DNA from: Terana coerulea
Taxonomy: Eukaryota; Basidiomycota; Agaricomycetes; Polyporales; Phanerochaetaceae
Direction: 5' to 3'
Length of the DNA: 64,000 bases
NCBI GenBank assembly: GCA_024811115.1
Contig: JAKOGH010000035.1
Coordinates: 363,048-427,047, forward strand
The translations under genes were made by a program, and so were the position numbers. Below the pieces are notes generated by a model. The model was not told where the DNA came from, searched no databases, and was given only the letters and a program-made list of their open reading frames with translations. This document shows, piece after piece, positions 1 to 12,321 of the stretch; the first letter of the stretch is position 1; each line of letters begins with the position of its first letter.

Positions 1-2132
1 ATGTATGTGTTTGGCTTGCGGGGTCTCTATTCAGTGACTGATACTGTCATATAGCGGCACTTTAAGGAGGCAGAAATATATTTGCTGCGTTTCCAGCAGT
101 GCATGACGAGAGCCATGACTTTGATCAAGATGTATTTCGTCGGCTCACTTCGCGCTTTAGTGGCGGACGTCACCAAGCGAATATCGGAAAAGGCAAGCGG
201 CCCAATTCTAAAGATATGCCTCTATTACTCACCCTCAATTTTGCCTCGATAGGATGTCTCGACGACTGCGCAAACTCACCTGCTGTACACTCGGTTTTAC
301 CACGGTGTCGGGACAACTGGCACCTCTGCTAGGCGAACTCGAGCGTCGAGCGGCCGCTCACCCTGACGAACTTTCTGCCTTGCTGTCGGAATGCCACACC
401 GCATACTTCGTCGCTAGGAAGGGGCTACTCGTGCCTCGTCTTATCGAGAAATAAAAGGCCTTGACCCGACGCGCACGGAACTGGTCGAGCTGGTGCGTAA
501 TCGGTTCCTCGAAGCCACTAACGTACTAATTCTTTTCCCGACACGTAATGACTAGACCAGGGCAGGATGCAGTTATTTGAAACAATTGTGCATGGACGAA
601 TTTGAACTATTCCGCGCGTTTTTCAACTCCGGCGAAGATCAGCTCTAGTCAGTGCCTTACTATATGCTGGGCATCTACAGTCATTAACCCTTAGTAATGC
701 ACAGTCAATATCTGGAAAGCCTGTGCGACTATCTCTACGACGACCTCCGACCCCGTATTCTTCACGAACCCCGACTGACCGCTCTATGCGAGGTCTGCAC
801 GGTCCTGCAGGCTTTGATGGTTCTAGACGTCCCTCACATCGGAGAAGACGAGGATGAGGACGAACTCAACTTAGACTTTGACGGACAGCCGGCGCATCGG
901 GGATTGCGGACATTGCACATCAGCCACCTTCTGCAAATGGTCCTGCAGGACGCACAGACGCGACTCTTCTTCAAGGCCCAGTCCGTCATCCAGTCCGACA
1001 TTCGGTATTACGTACCGAAGCCAGAGGATTTGGCGTACCCGGAGAAACTGGTCGGTAAGTTCCTTTCCATTCAGTCTCGTTTTGAATTGTCACGAAGGTT
1101 GCTGATGCGCGCGTCGGCATTCACGTATCTTCCGTAAAGCGGCGCGCAAGCCAGTGACCGGTCAAGAGATCAAGGAGAAGGAGAGCGTGAGCGAGCTGTT
1201 CCAGCTCAAGTCCCTGGACAGGCAGGACACCTGGTACCCCACGCTCCACCGCACGGTGTGGGTCCTCTCGCAGCTGCACGATTTCGTCAAGGTACGGCAT
1301 TTACGTGTGCCATCCCGCACACCGTCGAACTAAACCTTCGTTGTCGCGTCAGCCAGCTATTTTTGACGACATCGCACAGGAAGCCGTGAACCTGTGCCGA
1401 CAGTCGCTCCTGAATGCAGGCGAGACCCTCAAGTCGAAGAACCCGCCGGGCTCTGTTCTGGATGGGCAGCTTTTCCTCGTGAGGCATGTCCTCATTCTCA
1501 AGGAGATCACGCAGAATTTGGATTTTGCTTCGAGCAATCCTGAGCGTGTGGTGGATTTCACGGGGGTCACTGGTGCGCTCGGCTTGTTTCTGGAATGCTG
1601 CATGTGCTAAGCCTCGAACAGATACTCTGGCGTCGATCCTTGGCAAGACGACATCGTTGCTGCCCAATGCCCTGTTCGCCTCGTTGGGGATGCCCAGAGA
1701 AGAGAGCATGATTGATGTCAAACATGTATGCGCCTCTTTACCTCCACTAAAGCATGACTGCTTATCGTCGATGTTCCATAGGGCATCGACCATGACCTGA
1801 AGCGCGCCTGCGAAGACGTCATCTCGCTGTGTGCGGACACCGTCTGCAAAGCCTTACGCCTCTGGCTGGACCGCGTAGCGCAGCACAATGCTTCGTCGCA
1901 GAAACAGCCTCTTACGTCGCAGCCGTGGGCGACGGAGGGTTCTGTCTCTGCGCTCATTGCAGGGTTCAAGGCGGCGTGCCTCAGGGACCTGAGGTCGGCA
2001 GTGGCGCGGCTCAAACTGTACCTCGAGGAAGAACGGACGGTGGCGGTGCTCGTCAAGCATGTGCAGGAGCGGGTCGTGGACGAGTACGCAGAGTTCAGAC
2101 GGGTGGTGTGGACTGAGTATGGGGGCCTGTGA
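1..2132 (+). CDS. COG3: Conserved oligomeric Golgi complex subunit 3 (COG3/Sec34), 3' part
   Basis: COG3 is a lobe A subunit of the COG tether for retrograde vesicles within the Golgi. The window opens inside the gene. Exons I can phase: 1-2, 55-192, 253-492, 556-647, 705-1054, 1140-1291, 1353-1572, 1622-1725, 1782-2132. Family landmarks are FKEAEIYLLRFQQCMTRA (55-), YLESLCDYLYDDLRPRI (705-), DIRYYVPKPEDLAYPEKL, DGQLFLVRHVLILKEI and a final coiled segment. The intron at 193-252 begins with GC (GCAAGC), and skipping it removes an in-frame TAG. Two one-base frame breaks, near 294-297 (a TTTT run) and 451-456 (an AAAA run), cancel each other; all other exon phases fit exactly. Whether these are mutations or consensus errors cannot be told here. 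Assignment is secure; the 5' half lies outside the window. Confidence 0.93.
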
Positions 2133-4468
2133 GAAGTGAGGTGCAGAATGAGGAAAGCCTGAGGACACTGCTAAACGAGGCTTGTGAAGTCGATCCCTCT
2201 CCGCAAGCGGGAAGTTCTACCAGAGTGTGATTACTCGTTTTGGGTCTTGTTCGCATGGTTTTCTTGTAGCGCACAAGTACTGGAATGTTTCTTGATTTTT
2301 GTTTTAGCTGTGCATCTGTTACAACTCACAACGAACGACGGCTTGTCTCAGGCACACTACGCATGATGTTAACGCCCAAAGGCCACGCCGCCTTCGTGGC
2401 GGACACAGCGTTTTCTGTTCTTGCTTCACACGTCCTTCATCTCTCAGATTCTCAGCTGCTTACTCGCCCTGTGCAATGGCTCCGGCGTATGCCTCTACTT
2501 TGTTTTCGACCTGACCGACAGCCATTGTCACTTTCCATCGTCACTTCCAAGGGCAAGACTGGTCGGCCTAAGTCAAATCAACCAAATCGATGTCGGGCTG
2601 AAGTCGTTCGTTGGCGATAGCATGCAAGCCTAATACAACTTCTCGGTGAGTTTGCCATCCCATTATTTCAGCGCAGGTGCCCTTACCCATATCTGACACA
2701 TCTCTACTAGCCCTACTAGCAAACGATCGGTACCTTGGCCCATCCAACTACTGGTCGCAAGGACGATTGCTCTATCCACGGGCCTTAGCGGTCTACAACA
2801 TTGCTGAGTAGTCATCAAAGGCATACGGTGCCCGCCGTTATCCCCAATGTGTGGTCGGCCCTGACATCTTGCGTGTACTGGCGATACCGGTACTTCTGCT
2901 GCACAGCCAACCTCAAGCGTCCTGCAATCCGCAGGGAACCGGCCGACCTAGCTACCGAAGACACGAACCTAGGCTTGGATCACTTATCGGCTCGTGGTAT
3001 CCGGCCAGGCTTGGGCAGTCAACGTGATGAGCACTGTCCTCGCTGAGTTCTGAAGAATGGATTAAGGGCTCACGGTGAGTAAACAGTAGTGCATTTATGG
3101 CCACTCATACTGATTTGTTTATGTACGGCTAGTGCTACCTTTGCATTCATTGGCAACATCCCTCCAACATGCTGAATGGCCTCCAGCCCCTCCAAATCGG
3201 GGGCCGCCCCGGTCTGGGCTATCTGAAGCTCACACCTGCAATGATGTCTACTGGGAGTGCCCTCGGTCCACCCACACGTTGTTAACGAGGGTGGAACAAG
3301 CGTTTTTCATCCGACACATCCCGTTCGATGGTGTTCATTCTGGTACACTCCTCGCATTCCATGCGCCTGCAGTCATGCCGGTACAAGCTACTGCGCCGTA
3401 GGCGTGATCACCGCAACGCACGAAACCGGAACGGTTCTCAGTGGTGTCGCCTCATAAATGCTACCCACGCTACTTGCCCCGCTTGGCAGGTCATTGGTCA
3501 TCAGCAGTCGACTGTCTTTCTACAGGATGGTGCTGGACAATATCTACAGTATGCATGTCTCAGTCATACGTCCGTTCAATCCGCTGCTCACGTCACATTA
3601 AGGAACTAGGCCGTACGCGGTGTTATATTTCAGTGATGACATCGAGGAAGACTGGTAACCTGGAATCCCATCGTTGTCTGTCTCGGCCAGTCCAGCGCTT
3701 TCGACTCCATGCTGCCCTCACCCGGCTCATCAGCCAGTTGCCTACCCGGAAACCCGTTGAGTGCGGCGCGTCCTCGCGAATAGCTGGGCTGAGGGCCGTC
3801 CTCGTCGTTGGGCGGAATCGCGAAGGTCCAAATCACCGACTTTCCCAGCCTCCTCGTCAGGTGGTGCTGGAAGCCCTCGTTGGGCACCCCTATCTCCCAT
3901 CACGCCCTTATCGGCCTATCGACGGCGCCCGGGTTGCGCTCTGCTCCGCCTCCGCCTCGCCGAGCAGGGCTCTAAACATGCCGGTACGTGTTGATTTTAT
4001 ATTGTGATTAAAAGCCTCTTATTGACTCTCCTTACCTATCTGCAGTGCGACGAACGAAGAGAGGTTGCACCCAGGCCAAGCACGTTGATCTCGCCAGCGG
4101 CCGGCACGACTTTCTCACCCAACCAGGGGACCCTATTCTCCGCTTTCCCCTTTCCAATTTCTCCCAGTTGGCGCTTTGGGGCATTTCTCGCTCTCGCACA
4201 AACCCTTTCACTACGCTGTACATCGTCGTCGCATCCCGCTGTGTAGAATAGAACAAGACGGGCAATAAAATCGATTTCCGTCTGAGCTGAAACTCTATGC
4301 GGGGGACTTGCACGCACGGGCCTGGCGCCTCAAGCGCCCTCAGTGGTGGACCGGACTTAGCCGAGCGGGTTCAACTCTTACCACCAAACTCTCGAGCGAC
4401 TCCGTCTTCGCTTGGCCTCCACCCCTCTTTCGTTGACCTCGACCTCAACGCGTCCTCCCCGCACAAAA
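2133..4468. other. Intergenic stretch, no recognisable gene
   Basis: No open frame here shows a family motif or long codon-biased segment. Several intron-like signals occur (for example a donor GGTGAGTAAACAG near 3074 and an acceptor near 3131), but the segments between them do not join into a convincing protein. A 17-base string, GTAGAATAGAACAAGAC, at 4243-4259 recurs at 8444-8460. The last few hundred bases should hold the promoter of the PWWP gene. Confidence 0.5.
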
Positions 4469-6250
4469 ATGAGCAAAAAGGGTTCCAAGGCGCAGACAAA
4501 GGAGCAGACATACGACGTCCGCGACGTTGTCCTCGCGAAAGTTCGCGGGTACCCCCCCTGGCCAGGAATTGTAAGTGATAACCGTCTCTGAATGCGCGTG
4601 TCGTCGCGATAAAATGCGGCGAGCGTCGTCGTACAAGGTACTGACGGACTGTGACACGATCAGGTTGTGGACCCCGAGAACGTTCCCAAGAATGTCTCGA
4701 AGGAGCGTCCGGGGGCCAAAAGCAAGAAGGGCAACTGGTATTGCGTGCGGTTCTTCCCCGCCGGAGACTAGTGCGTATATGCGTTCCTATTCGTCTCACG
4801 ACCAGCTGACGATGGTCCTTTCCACACAGCGCTTGGGTAGTGCCCAAGGACATTTCAAAGCTGCAGGAGCACGAGATCCAGGCATACATTGCTGAGCCCT
4901 ACAAGAAGTCTGGAGACCTCCTTCAAGGCTACAAGATCGCCCTTAACCCGAAGAAGTGGGAAGAAGAGCGTGAGGCGGACCAGGCAGCGGCCGCTGAAGA
5001 GGAAGCTGAGGCCGAAGTTGATCAGCTGGAGGACAGCACTGCTGAAGACGCCGTTGAAGATGACGAAGAGGACAAGAAGACGAAGAATAAGAAGCGCAAG
5101 CGCGATTCTGAGGTCGCTTCGGCAAAGCCCAAGGCGAGCAAGACCAAGAAGGAGCCTAAAGAGCCCAAGAGTCGAAGAAAAAGGCTGTAGCCTCGAAGAG
5201 CAAGAAGAATGGTGTCAAGTCGAAGGCCACTGTCGAGTCTGAGGATGAAGCTGATGGCGAGGGCGTTGAGGCGGAGGATGAGGAGGATGCGGGGCCCTCC
5301 AAGAAGGCTTCGTCACCACCGGCAAAGAAGCAAAAGCGGGACAAGGAAGTTGAGGATGAGGGCGACCGTGAGTTTCTAGCGTTCTTATCATCGCACGCGG
5401 TATCTGCGTTGCAGATCACTAATGTTACGATTTTTCATTCTGGCTAGCTGCTCTCGCTGGCGACGCTGAAGCCGTTGCGGTCCGCGATTGGAGACATAAG
5501 TTGCAGAAGGCATTCCTCAGCAAAGCTTCACCTAAGGACGAGGTGAGTTGGGAGCGTACGCAAGCGGTTTCGCCCTAGTCTGATCAATTGCCCATCTAGG
5601 ACATGCCCGGCTTCGATGCCCTTTTCACAACAGTGGAAACATACGAAAACATGTCCATCCCATACCTCACAGTGAGCATCACCGCTCTGTCCTCGGCGTG
5701 GTGGGCTGTTAGCTGTGCGCTGGCAGCCCGCCGTTGGTCGCGGCGGAGTTTCATTCCCCCTCATCACGCGATGCCGCTTGCTCACGCCGTCGCTTGCGCC
5801 CTCGCGCGCCACTTTCCCGTAGTTCTCCAAGATCGGCAAGGTCATGCGGCACATCACCGCGCTGCCCGCGAACAAGGTGCCCCGGGACGACGAGTTCAAG
5901 TTCAGGGATCGCGCCAAGGTGCTCGTCCAGAAGTGGCAGGAGATCCTGAACGCCAGCAAGGCGAGCGAGGGCGCCGTCCGCAAGCCGGCCACGAACGGAA
6001 AGTCGCACGTGGGAGGCGCGATGCCGCGGCGAACGGAAAGGAGGCAAATGGCGAGGCGAAGGACGAGGAGGCGGCCAGCCCCTCCCAGGACGAGGCGAAG
6101 GAGAGCAAGATGGACATTGACGCCAAGGAGTCGCCCGCCGCTCCTGCTGAGGACAAGGACAAGGATGCACCGGCCGAGGAGGACTCCACTGCCGAACCTG
6201 TCCCCGCTGACGAGGCTGCTGCCGACGTGACGATGTCTGAGACCGCATGA
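4469..6250 (+). CDS. PWWP-domain protein with C-terminal TFIIS-N/LEDGF-like helical domain
   Basis: A likely chromatin reader. Exons: 4469-4570, 4664-4770, 4830-5367, 5448-5542, 5600-5671, 5823-6250. The N-terminus carries a PWWP domain (VLAKVRGYPPWPGI, then NWYCVRFFPAGDYAWV), which in this family binds methylated histone tails, typically H3K36me. A Lys/Glu-rich disordered middle with nuclear-localisation-like KKKRKR runs follows, then a helical module (WRHKLQKAFLSK ... IGKVMRHITALPANKVPRDD ... VLVQKWQEIL) resembling TFIIS N-terminal or LEDGF integrase-binding folds, and an acidic tail. The start is the first ATG, directly before the PWWP. Two one-base losses break the frame: near 5171, where the Lys-rich reading switches frame, and near 6010-6025. 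Exon lengths are each one base short, matching this. The exact partner complex (NuA3-like or ISWI-like) is not determinable. Confidence 0.85.
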
Positions 6251-6620
6251 GCCTGTCTCGCAGGACGTTCAATATTGACAATGTTGCTGAAACGTAAGGG
6301 AGATATTCTCTAATTCGCTTTTTATCATATCTTTTCTCCCTGTCGTCCTATTGTAGCGCGACGCAATGGTCTTAAAAATACTGCTCCAGGTGTTATTGTT
6401 CTTGTCTTTCACAACTGTATCATTGCGTTATCTTGTTCTCTACGTGTGTTCCAATCGGTGCGGGCAATTTTTAGGTGTGTCTGAGACTATGGTATTCTCT
6501 GTGATGCAATAATTATGCTACATGGCGCTGTATGTTGAGACTGGAAGCAACATGAAGTGATATATAAACCCTAATGAGGATACCCAGGATCCAGTAGGCA
6601 TCTCATTCATACAATCAGGC
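6251..6620. other. Convergent 3' intergenic spacer
   Basis: This lies between two genes that end toward each other (PWWP on plus, Sec2-like on minus). It is AT-richer than its flanks and holds presumably both polyadenylation regions. I see no gene or repeat in it. Confidence 0.6.
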
Positions 6621-8128
6621 TTAGAAAGCGGCTGTGGCAGGAGTAGAGGGGCGAACGTCCGCCCACGGTGACTCCTCCGGTTCAAAGCCGTAACTCACAG
6701 GTCGCGCCGAGGTTCCGTATGGGAAGTTCGCGGGCGACGGCGTCGGTGACGGGGAGATGGTGAGGAAGGTGTCACAGACACCCCGGCGGGGCCAGCGACG
6801 ACTTCGAGGCTGACGCTGTGCGGTCTTCAGACTCCTCGATTTCTGGTGACTCGCCTGACTCGCCGTCGTCTGAAGGCGATGGCTGATGTGCCGCGAGCCC
6901 GACTTCGGGAAGGTCGAGAGGTGGGGGAACGGGGGCTCTCGCCCGCGCATCTGATTCGCTGATCATCCGCATGGCTGAATGTGGGGATCCTGGCGCAGAC
7001 GATGGCTGTGACGGCGGCAGAGACTTAATGGCGATGGCAGAGGACGAGGAACGCTTGTGCGCGTGCGACGACGTGGACGGATTGAAGCCTTGGCCCGGAA
7101 CTGGCGACGCCGTCCTGCTCACTGCCTCCCGACGTTGGTTCTCCACTAGTCGCAGTGCACTCCGCAGAGCCTCTTTCTCTGCCCTGGTTTCTCTAAGCTC
7201 TTCTTCCGTGTCTGCGAGCTTCATCCTCTCAGAGGCAACCATTTTATTAGCCTATGCGATAACAGACATCAGCACAGTTGTCGTGGCCCTGGATGCGACT
7301 GACAACGTACCTCTTCAAACAAAGCCTGAGACAGCGATTCTAGCTCAGCCTCAAGTTGGTCCTTTGCTACTTGCGCTGCCTTGTGTGCTTTGCGCTCGCG
7401 CTCTAGCAACGCCGTCATTTCTTCCAGCTCCTTATCCCAGTCTCGAGCGGCGACAAGCGAGGGCAGCGATGCAGAGGTCAGATGAGATGCTTGAATGCCT
7501 CCATTTGGGTTGGGAGACATGTTCCCCGGCAATCGAGGAGAGTTCGCGCCAGGCGTGGTTGAGCCAGCGAAGCGGAACTTGAAGAAACGACTATCTGTGG
7601 CGGATGGAAGGCCGGAGGGCAGCGGCGACGGCTGAACGGGCGAGAGCCCCGCACCGTCCGTGGATGCAATGCTGTCCATACTCTGTCTTCGCGACTCTGC
7701 AGCGAGCTCGCGCTCTCTCTGCTCTTTCGCACTCCACCGTCGCCAGCCCACATCTTGCGAGTGTCCTGGGGCCATTTCGTTTGAGCGCATCCTCGAGCAT
7801 CTCATTGTTTGCCAATGCGAGCTGTAGGTTTGATTTCGCCAGCGTAAGCTCGGTCTGCAGATCGGTCTGTGCCTTATAGGCATCCTTCAACATGGACGTC
7901 TGTCATCGAGATATGCTGAATCATGGTGGTATTTCGTGAAGAGAATATAACGAGGCGTACGAGCTCCTCCACCCTGCCGATCGTCCGTGAGAGCGCCATT
8001 CGTAGGTCCTCCTCCTGGCCGTGTGAATGTACACGCTTGACGTCTCGCAGTTCATCTTCAATTTGGAGGAAGGTACATGCTTTGGCACCCGTCAGACTGT
8101 CCGTTCGCTGCGGCGGTTGTCTAAACAT
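6621..8128 (-). CDS. SEC2: Sec2/Rabin8-type Rab guanine-nucleotide exchange factor
   Basis: Sec2-family proteins activate the secretory-vesicle Rab (Sec4/Rab8) through a parallel coiled-coil. Exons read on minus: 8128-7961, 7899-7311, 7251-6621; the introns at 7900-7960 and 7252-7310 are canonical. The diagnostic coiled-coil core is ELESLSQALFEE joined across the second intron to ANKMVASERMKLADTE, equivalent to the family's LTASLFEEAHKMV signature. Upstream is another heptad stretch (TELTLAKSNLQLALANNEML); downstream is a Ser/Pro-rich tail ending near 6621. The start at 8128 is the first ATG of an open frame that leads in; an earlier 5' exon is possible. Two one-base gains break the frame, near 7768-7772 (GGGG run) and 6779-6795 (CCGGGG context). 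It points tail-to-tail at the PWWP gene. Confidence 0.82.
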
Positions 8129-9780
8129 GACGTGCGTAGCAGCTGAAAGGCAAGTGCCTCGGTTGGTACTCCTCAGTAGCTCCCAGCCAACTGAGTCTAA
8201 CAACAGGAATGAGCTGATCAGACCACTTCACACTTACATATTAAATCCACGCACTTACTAGTCTGCTGAGGTGTAGGGAATCCGTGAACCCGAGTAGGTC
8301 TAAGCCGGGGTGACGGTTTGAAGATGAATCAAGTCGGATGGTAGCGGGAGATAATTGCCAAGTGCAATGAGAATAATCCGGCAAATAATGTGCGTCCTGA
8401 GATGAAATCCGTCGTCGTCGCTGTTGTTGTCCCCGCCGTCGTGGTAGAATAGAACAAGACTGCCATGGACCCGGACACGCCGCTATGCCTCCATGCGTGA
8501 CGCACCCTACACGTGTCACCACAGACGTCACGAAGGTAATGAAAGTGACCATTGTGACATGGAGCGGGCCAAGCTGTCACACTCAGTCGTAAGAGCATCC
8601 TTTGACTACGACGACAACGCAGAAGAAGTGTAAAAATGCCGTGCTTTGCCACTGTGATTGAGGTGTGTTCATGAATCACATTTTGACGAATAAGCTGTGT
8701 ATGTGGGTGTCATCATCTATAAGGGCTGGAATAATCAATGAACTTGTCAATGTGGAGAAATCAAAGACAAGTACATGCGTCCCCCTGAGGATCGTTGTAT
8801 GTTCTCGCGACCGGAGCCGCTTCAAATGTGAGCGCATTATTTAGGAGCTAGAGCATTCTGTTCTAACATAACATGTAGAGTCATCCAGCTCTCAATCGCA
8901 AAACGTATGTGTCCCAAGCGCCTCGGGCTTCGATAGCCTCCCCATGGCTTTCATCGCCTTCACACGGGTTATGTGCCGTGTGGTTGACTCCCCAACGGGG
9001 TGATCTCAGTAGGTGGGTATGTTTTTATTGCGTCGATTTACTGGTGTCTGACTGTCATCGCCGGCTTCGCAGCGCTTGGGAGCCCCTGCAGCGTCATAAG
9101 GCACGCCTGGCAAATGGGGCGAAGTGCAACAAGAATGTTGATAGCTGTCAACGTCCGCTGCGACAATGTGGCACTGTCGGCCTGAAGCAATGCTCAATCC
9201 CTATGAGCTCGGACTGCCGGCTGCATGGAACTCAGCTGCAGCTTTGACGGGCGAGATACTGCGCCGCTACGCGCTCCGACACGCTTCCCACGCAAGGGCG
9301 GTGACACGCAAGTATCACATCCTATGTTTGCCCACGTCTATGCGACCATAGCTGTGGTAAAACAGATGCGAAGCCACGTTCCCCATCGTTGGCAGCGGCC
9401 CTATGAGATGCCGCTGCCGTTCCTGGCGAACTTCGCCCTACCAAACGCTGCCTAGTGGATCCCTCGCACGGCCTTGGCCTCGGGTTTACGACTAGCGAAT
9501 TACCCGACGTGCGCTGGCATTGCCCCTTCCCTTAATTATCCGGATCATCGCAGGACTGTGGGGCCCAGTGTTACGTCCTGGCTGGCAGCTCGACAGCGGC
9601 TCGCCAATAGATCGGATGACCATCGGAAAACGCTCGCATTATATCATACCTTCCCCATCGCGCTGCTCGCAATCCCTACACATCCATTCCTCTGGTTTAT
9701 ATCCCTGCGGTCCAGGCACCCAAAGCTAGAGCTGTCTCAGGTCTCTCGCCCACACTCGACAAATCTCGTCTTCAACCACG
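8129..9780. other. Long divergent intergenic region
   Basis: It separates the divergent Sec2-like (minus) and DUF6593 (plus) genes, so it should contain both promoters. No frame has recognisable protein content. The 17-base string shared with 4243-4259 is at 8444-8460. Confidence 0.5.
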
Positions 9781-10523
9781 ATGCCGCCGCCTCCGAAGCC
9801 TGCGCCTCCCCACAAGCTGGAATTCACCGCCAATAGCCTGCGCAACACCTCGATATCGTCCCCGGATGATGGGATGCACTACGAGATCGTCACGCGCTTT
9901 TGGCATCCGACCCTAACGAAGATAAACCGCCAGGACTTTGAGAACTTAGTTGTCACCACTGTCGCCGAGATTGAGCGCGTTCCGGGCAGGGAAGCCCGTG
10001 TGCGATTCGGTGGGGATGACAAGGAGTGGATCAACGCCTCTGACTTTGTACAATTCGACGAGGACCACCGGTGAGCGGCAAGCTTCAGTACTCTTCTGTC
10101 ACAGTACTTAATAGCTAGGTGCAGTGGCGGCACTTTCACAGCCGCATCTGATGTCAAGTACAAATGGCACCGGAATAAAGGGAAACTTCAGGTGAGGCTA
10201 ACTTTACCGCCCCTTCATTATGTTCTGTATACTCAAAATTTTCCACTGGTATAGCTCATAAAGGTGGACGACGCTGAGCAAACACCCGTGGCCGAATATC
10301 ATCCGCATCGACGTCACTTCTTCCTCTTCCGAATGTCGAAACACGCCCGTTTGGAAGTGAAGCCGCAGCCTGAAGTCACAGAAGCGCTCGAGCGCCTCAT
10401 CGGTACGCATATATTTATCCAAGGCACTTCTGTCCTGATGCCGACCGGTGCGTAGTGAGCTACCTCTTAGTTGAACGTCAGCGAAGAGAATCAGGCCTTC
10501 GCATCAAGCTCGACCGGTCATGA
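9781..10523 (+). CDS. DUF6593-domain protein (190 aa)
   Basis: Four exons (9781-10070, 10125-10191, 10255-10402, 10456-10523) join in phase to 191 codons including the stop, with no frame break. The order of elements is that of the basidiomycete DUF6593 family: an N-terminal strand with YEIVTRFWHPTLTKINR, a central VAEIER, then GGTFTAASDVKYKWHRNKGK, a short VAEYHPHRRHFF loop and a terminal SYLLVERQRRESG strand. The family is small, globular and cytosolic-looking, with no signal peptide or membrane helix here; its function is unknown. The ATG follows a pyrimidine-rich leader and is the first in frame. The next gene (10702-) converges on it with a short spacer. This is one of the cleanest genes of the window. 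Confidence 0.88.
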
Positions 10524-10701
10524 CCCTTTCGATGCAGATCGTTTTGTACGGACTATCTATCGCTCGTTCTTCCTCTTGGCCGACTGCAACGCACCAAATC
10601 ACTCATCATACAGTACTCCGATCCATGTCACTAATGTACATCCTGCCCAAATTTGGTGTGGACCGTCTGCGCATCAATTCTATAAGCCTCCAGGTTCTGC
10701 T

Positions 10702-12321
10702 CTACTTGCAGTGCCCGTCAGGAATGAGTGATGCCGGCTCATTCACCAGTATCCTCCGCGGGGACCCAAGCTCTGTGTCTGTCAAGGGTCTCTGACAGTC
10801 GTTGCAGTGGACAGGGTATGTCTCGGCGTTGCGGTCTGATACTTGCGTGGTTTTGGACTCTTCAGCGCCGCTTTCTGTGACGTGGAAGTACGGGGCCGAG
10901 AATTGCGATAGAGGCTCAAAATTCGACGCGAGCGTTAGACCGCCCGTGCTGTTGAGTTGTCGAAGATCCATCATGAGCCGGCTGACAAGAATTGGTGGCT
11001 GATACGTTGGTCAGAATCAAAAGCATGAACAAGCGACAATGGTCCATACCAATGCGTTCAGGCATGATTGTATGAAGATAGAGGTCTTAAATATATAGAC
11101 GTGAGTAAACAGCAACCGTGTGGCGGGTGTAGTACATATGGTTGCTTACCCTTGTGAACATGACTATTTGTGCGGCTGTCACGATGAGCAGGATGCTGTA
11201 TCAAATTGTTCTCGTCAAATGTAGGTCTCGCGATGATATTGGTAAAACTCTTGCATAAAGTACCAGGTGCCTGGGCAGTGTCAGTGAACTGCTGTCAACA
11301 CAAGTGATAACATGCTTGGGACTGACCATGAGTAGATGAGACAGGTAGTAACCGACAAGGGAAGATTCAGCCGCCTGGCTTCGCACCACAGGTGGAATGT
11401 CTTGAGTCAGGTCGTGCCTAGGACTATTGCGTCTGTTATAAGGATAGAGCTGTGACTAACGTAGATGGCTGCAAGGAGATATTTCTACAGGCGTTCTTAT
11501 CTACATAAAGCTACAATACGTACATCTACACTGATGTCAGTAGAATGGACACGGTCAGAGGTCAAACGCTCACATCATGTTTGTGTGCCTGGTCATCGTC
11601 CTAGTCTGCAGACACACGAACAGAGGCGACCCTACATAACGGAACTTTAGCCCTTTGGAGGCGGTATATTTTACAAAGGGACCGCGATTAATGCAGGGGC
11701 CACCAGTATCCGAGTCAGGAACTCACCACGTTAATTCCAAATGGCAACAAACCCAAAATAAAAACAAACACAAATAGGGTATGCATGTACCTCCAGCAGG
11801 TGTACAGGGCGTAAACCCGGAATGCGGAGAACACTGAAGGTGCAATTGTTAGTACATGATGAGATCGATATACCACATAGGCCGGCCAAGTATGAGGTTT
11901 TCAACACTCACGCGCGACCTGAAGGAAACTAACAAATATTAGTACATCTTGCGCATACAGCAATTGTTGGCAACTACAGCAACGTGAGCGCAGCAAGACG
12001 TTGATGCAAGCGACATCACGTACCCCTAAATCCCGGAAGATCATTCAACTTTCTCTGAGGGACTTGGGGAATTGGCATACGGTGGGTGGGACCGGAAGCC
12101 ACTGCATCATTTGAGAGACAACCGCAACCCATCGGATGGAAATTAACAGTACCGCCGCAGGAGTCAGGCCCCGCTTCCACACTGTCTCAATTTCTTGCTT
12201 AAATGTCAGGACATATTCATACGCCGTAAGTGCTTTATATGGTGTTGACGCTAATCCACCTCGACATATAGCAAGAGTGCTGAGTATACCAGTCATTGCA
12301 GTCTGCACGTAACATGACCAT
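10702..12321 (-). pseudogene. DUF6533-family multi-pass membrane protein, probably damaged
   Basis: On minus, exon pieces match the fungal DUF6533 family in order: LTAYEYVLTFKQEIETVWKR plus LLISIRW (about 12235-12060), FSAFRVYALYTCWRY with a hydrophobic helix LFVFVFILGLLPFGINV (about 11836-11731), a TTxLKTFHLWCEARRLNLP segment (about 11440-11330), GTWYFMQEFYQYHRE (about 11275-11219), and a last exon VSRLMMDLRQLN running to the stop at 10702. Introns are short and numerous, as usual in this family. At 11406-11408 an in-frame TGA replaces a position that is Trp in relatives (WIKTF in the copy at 23995-25762). The 5' exon is not resolved; the upper limit is approximate. The family has about seven predicted helices and no known function. 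I call it damaged because of the stop; a sequence error is possible. Confidence 0.68.
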
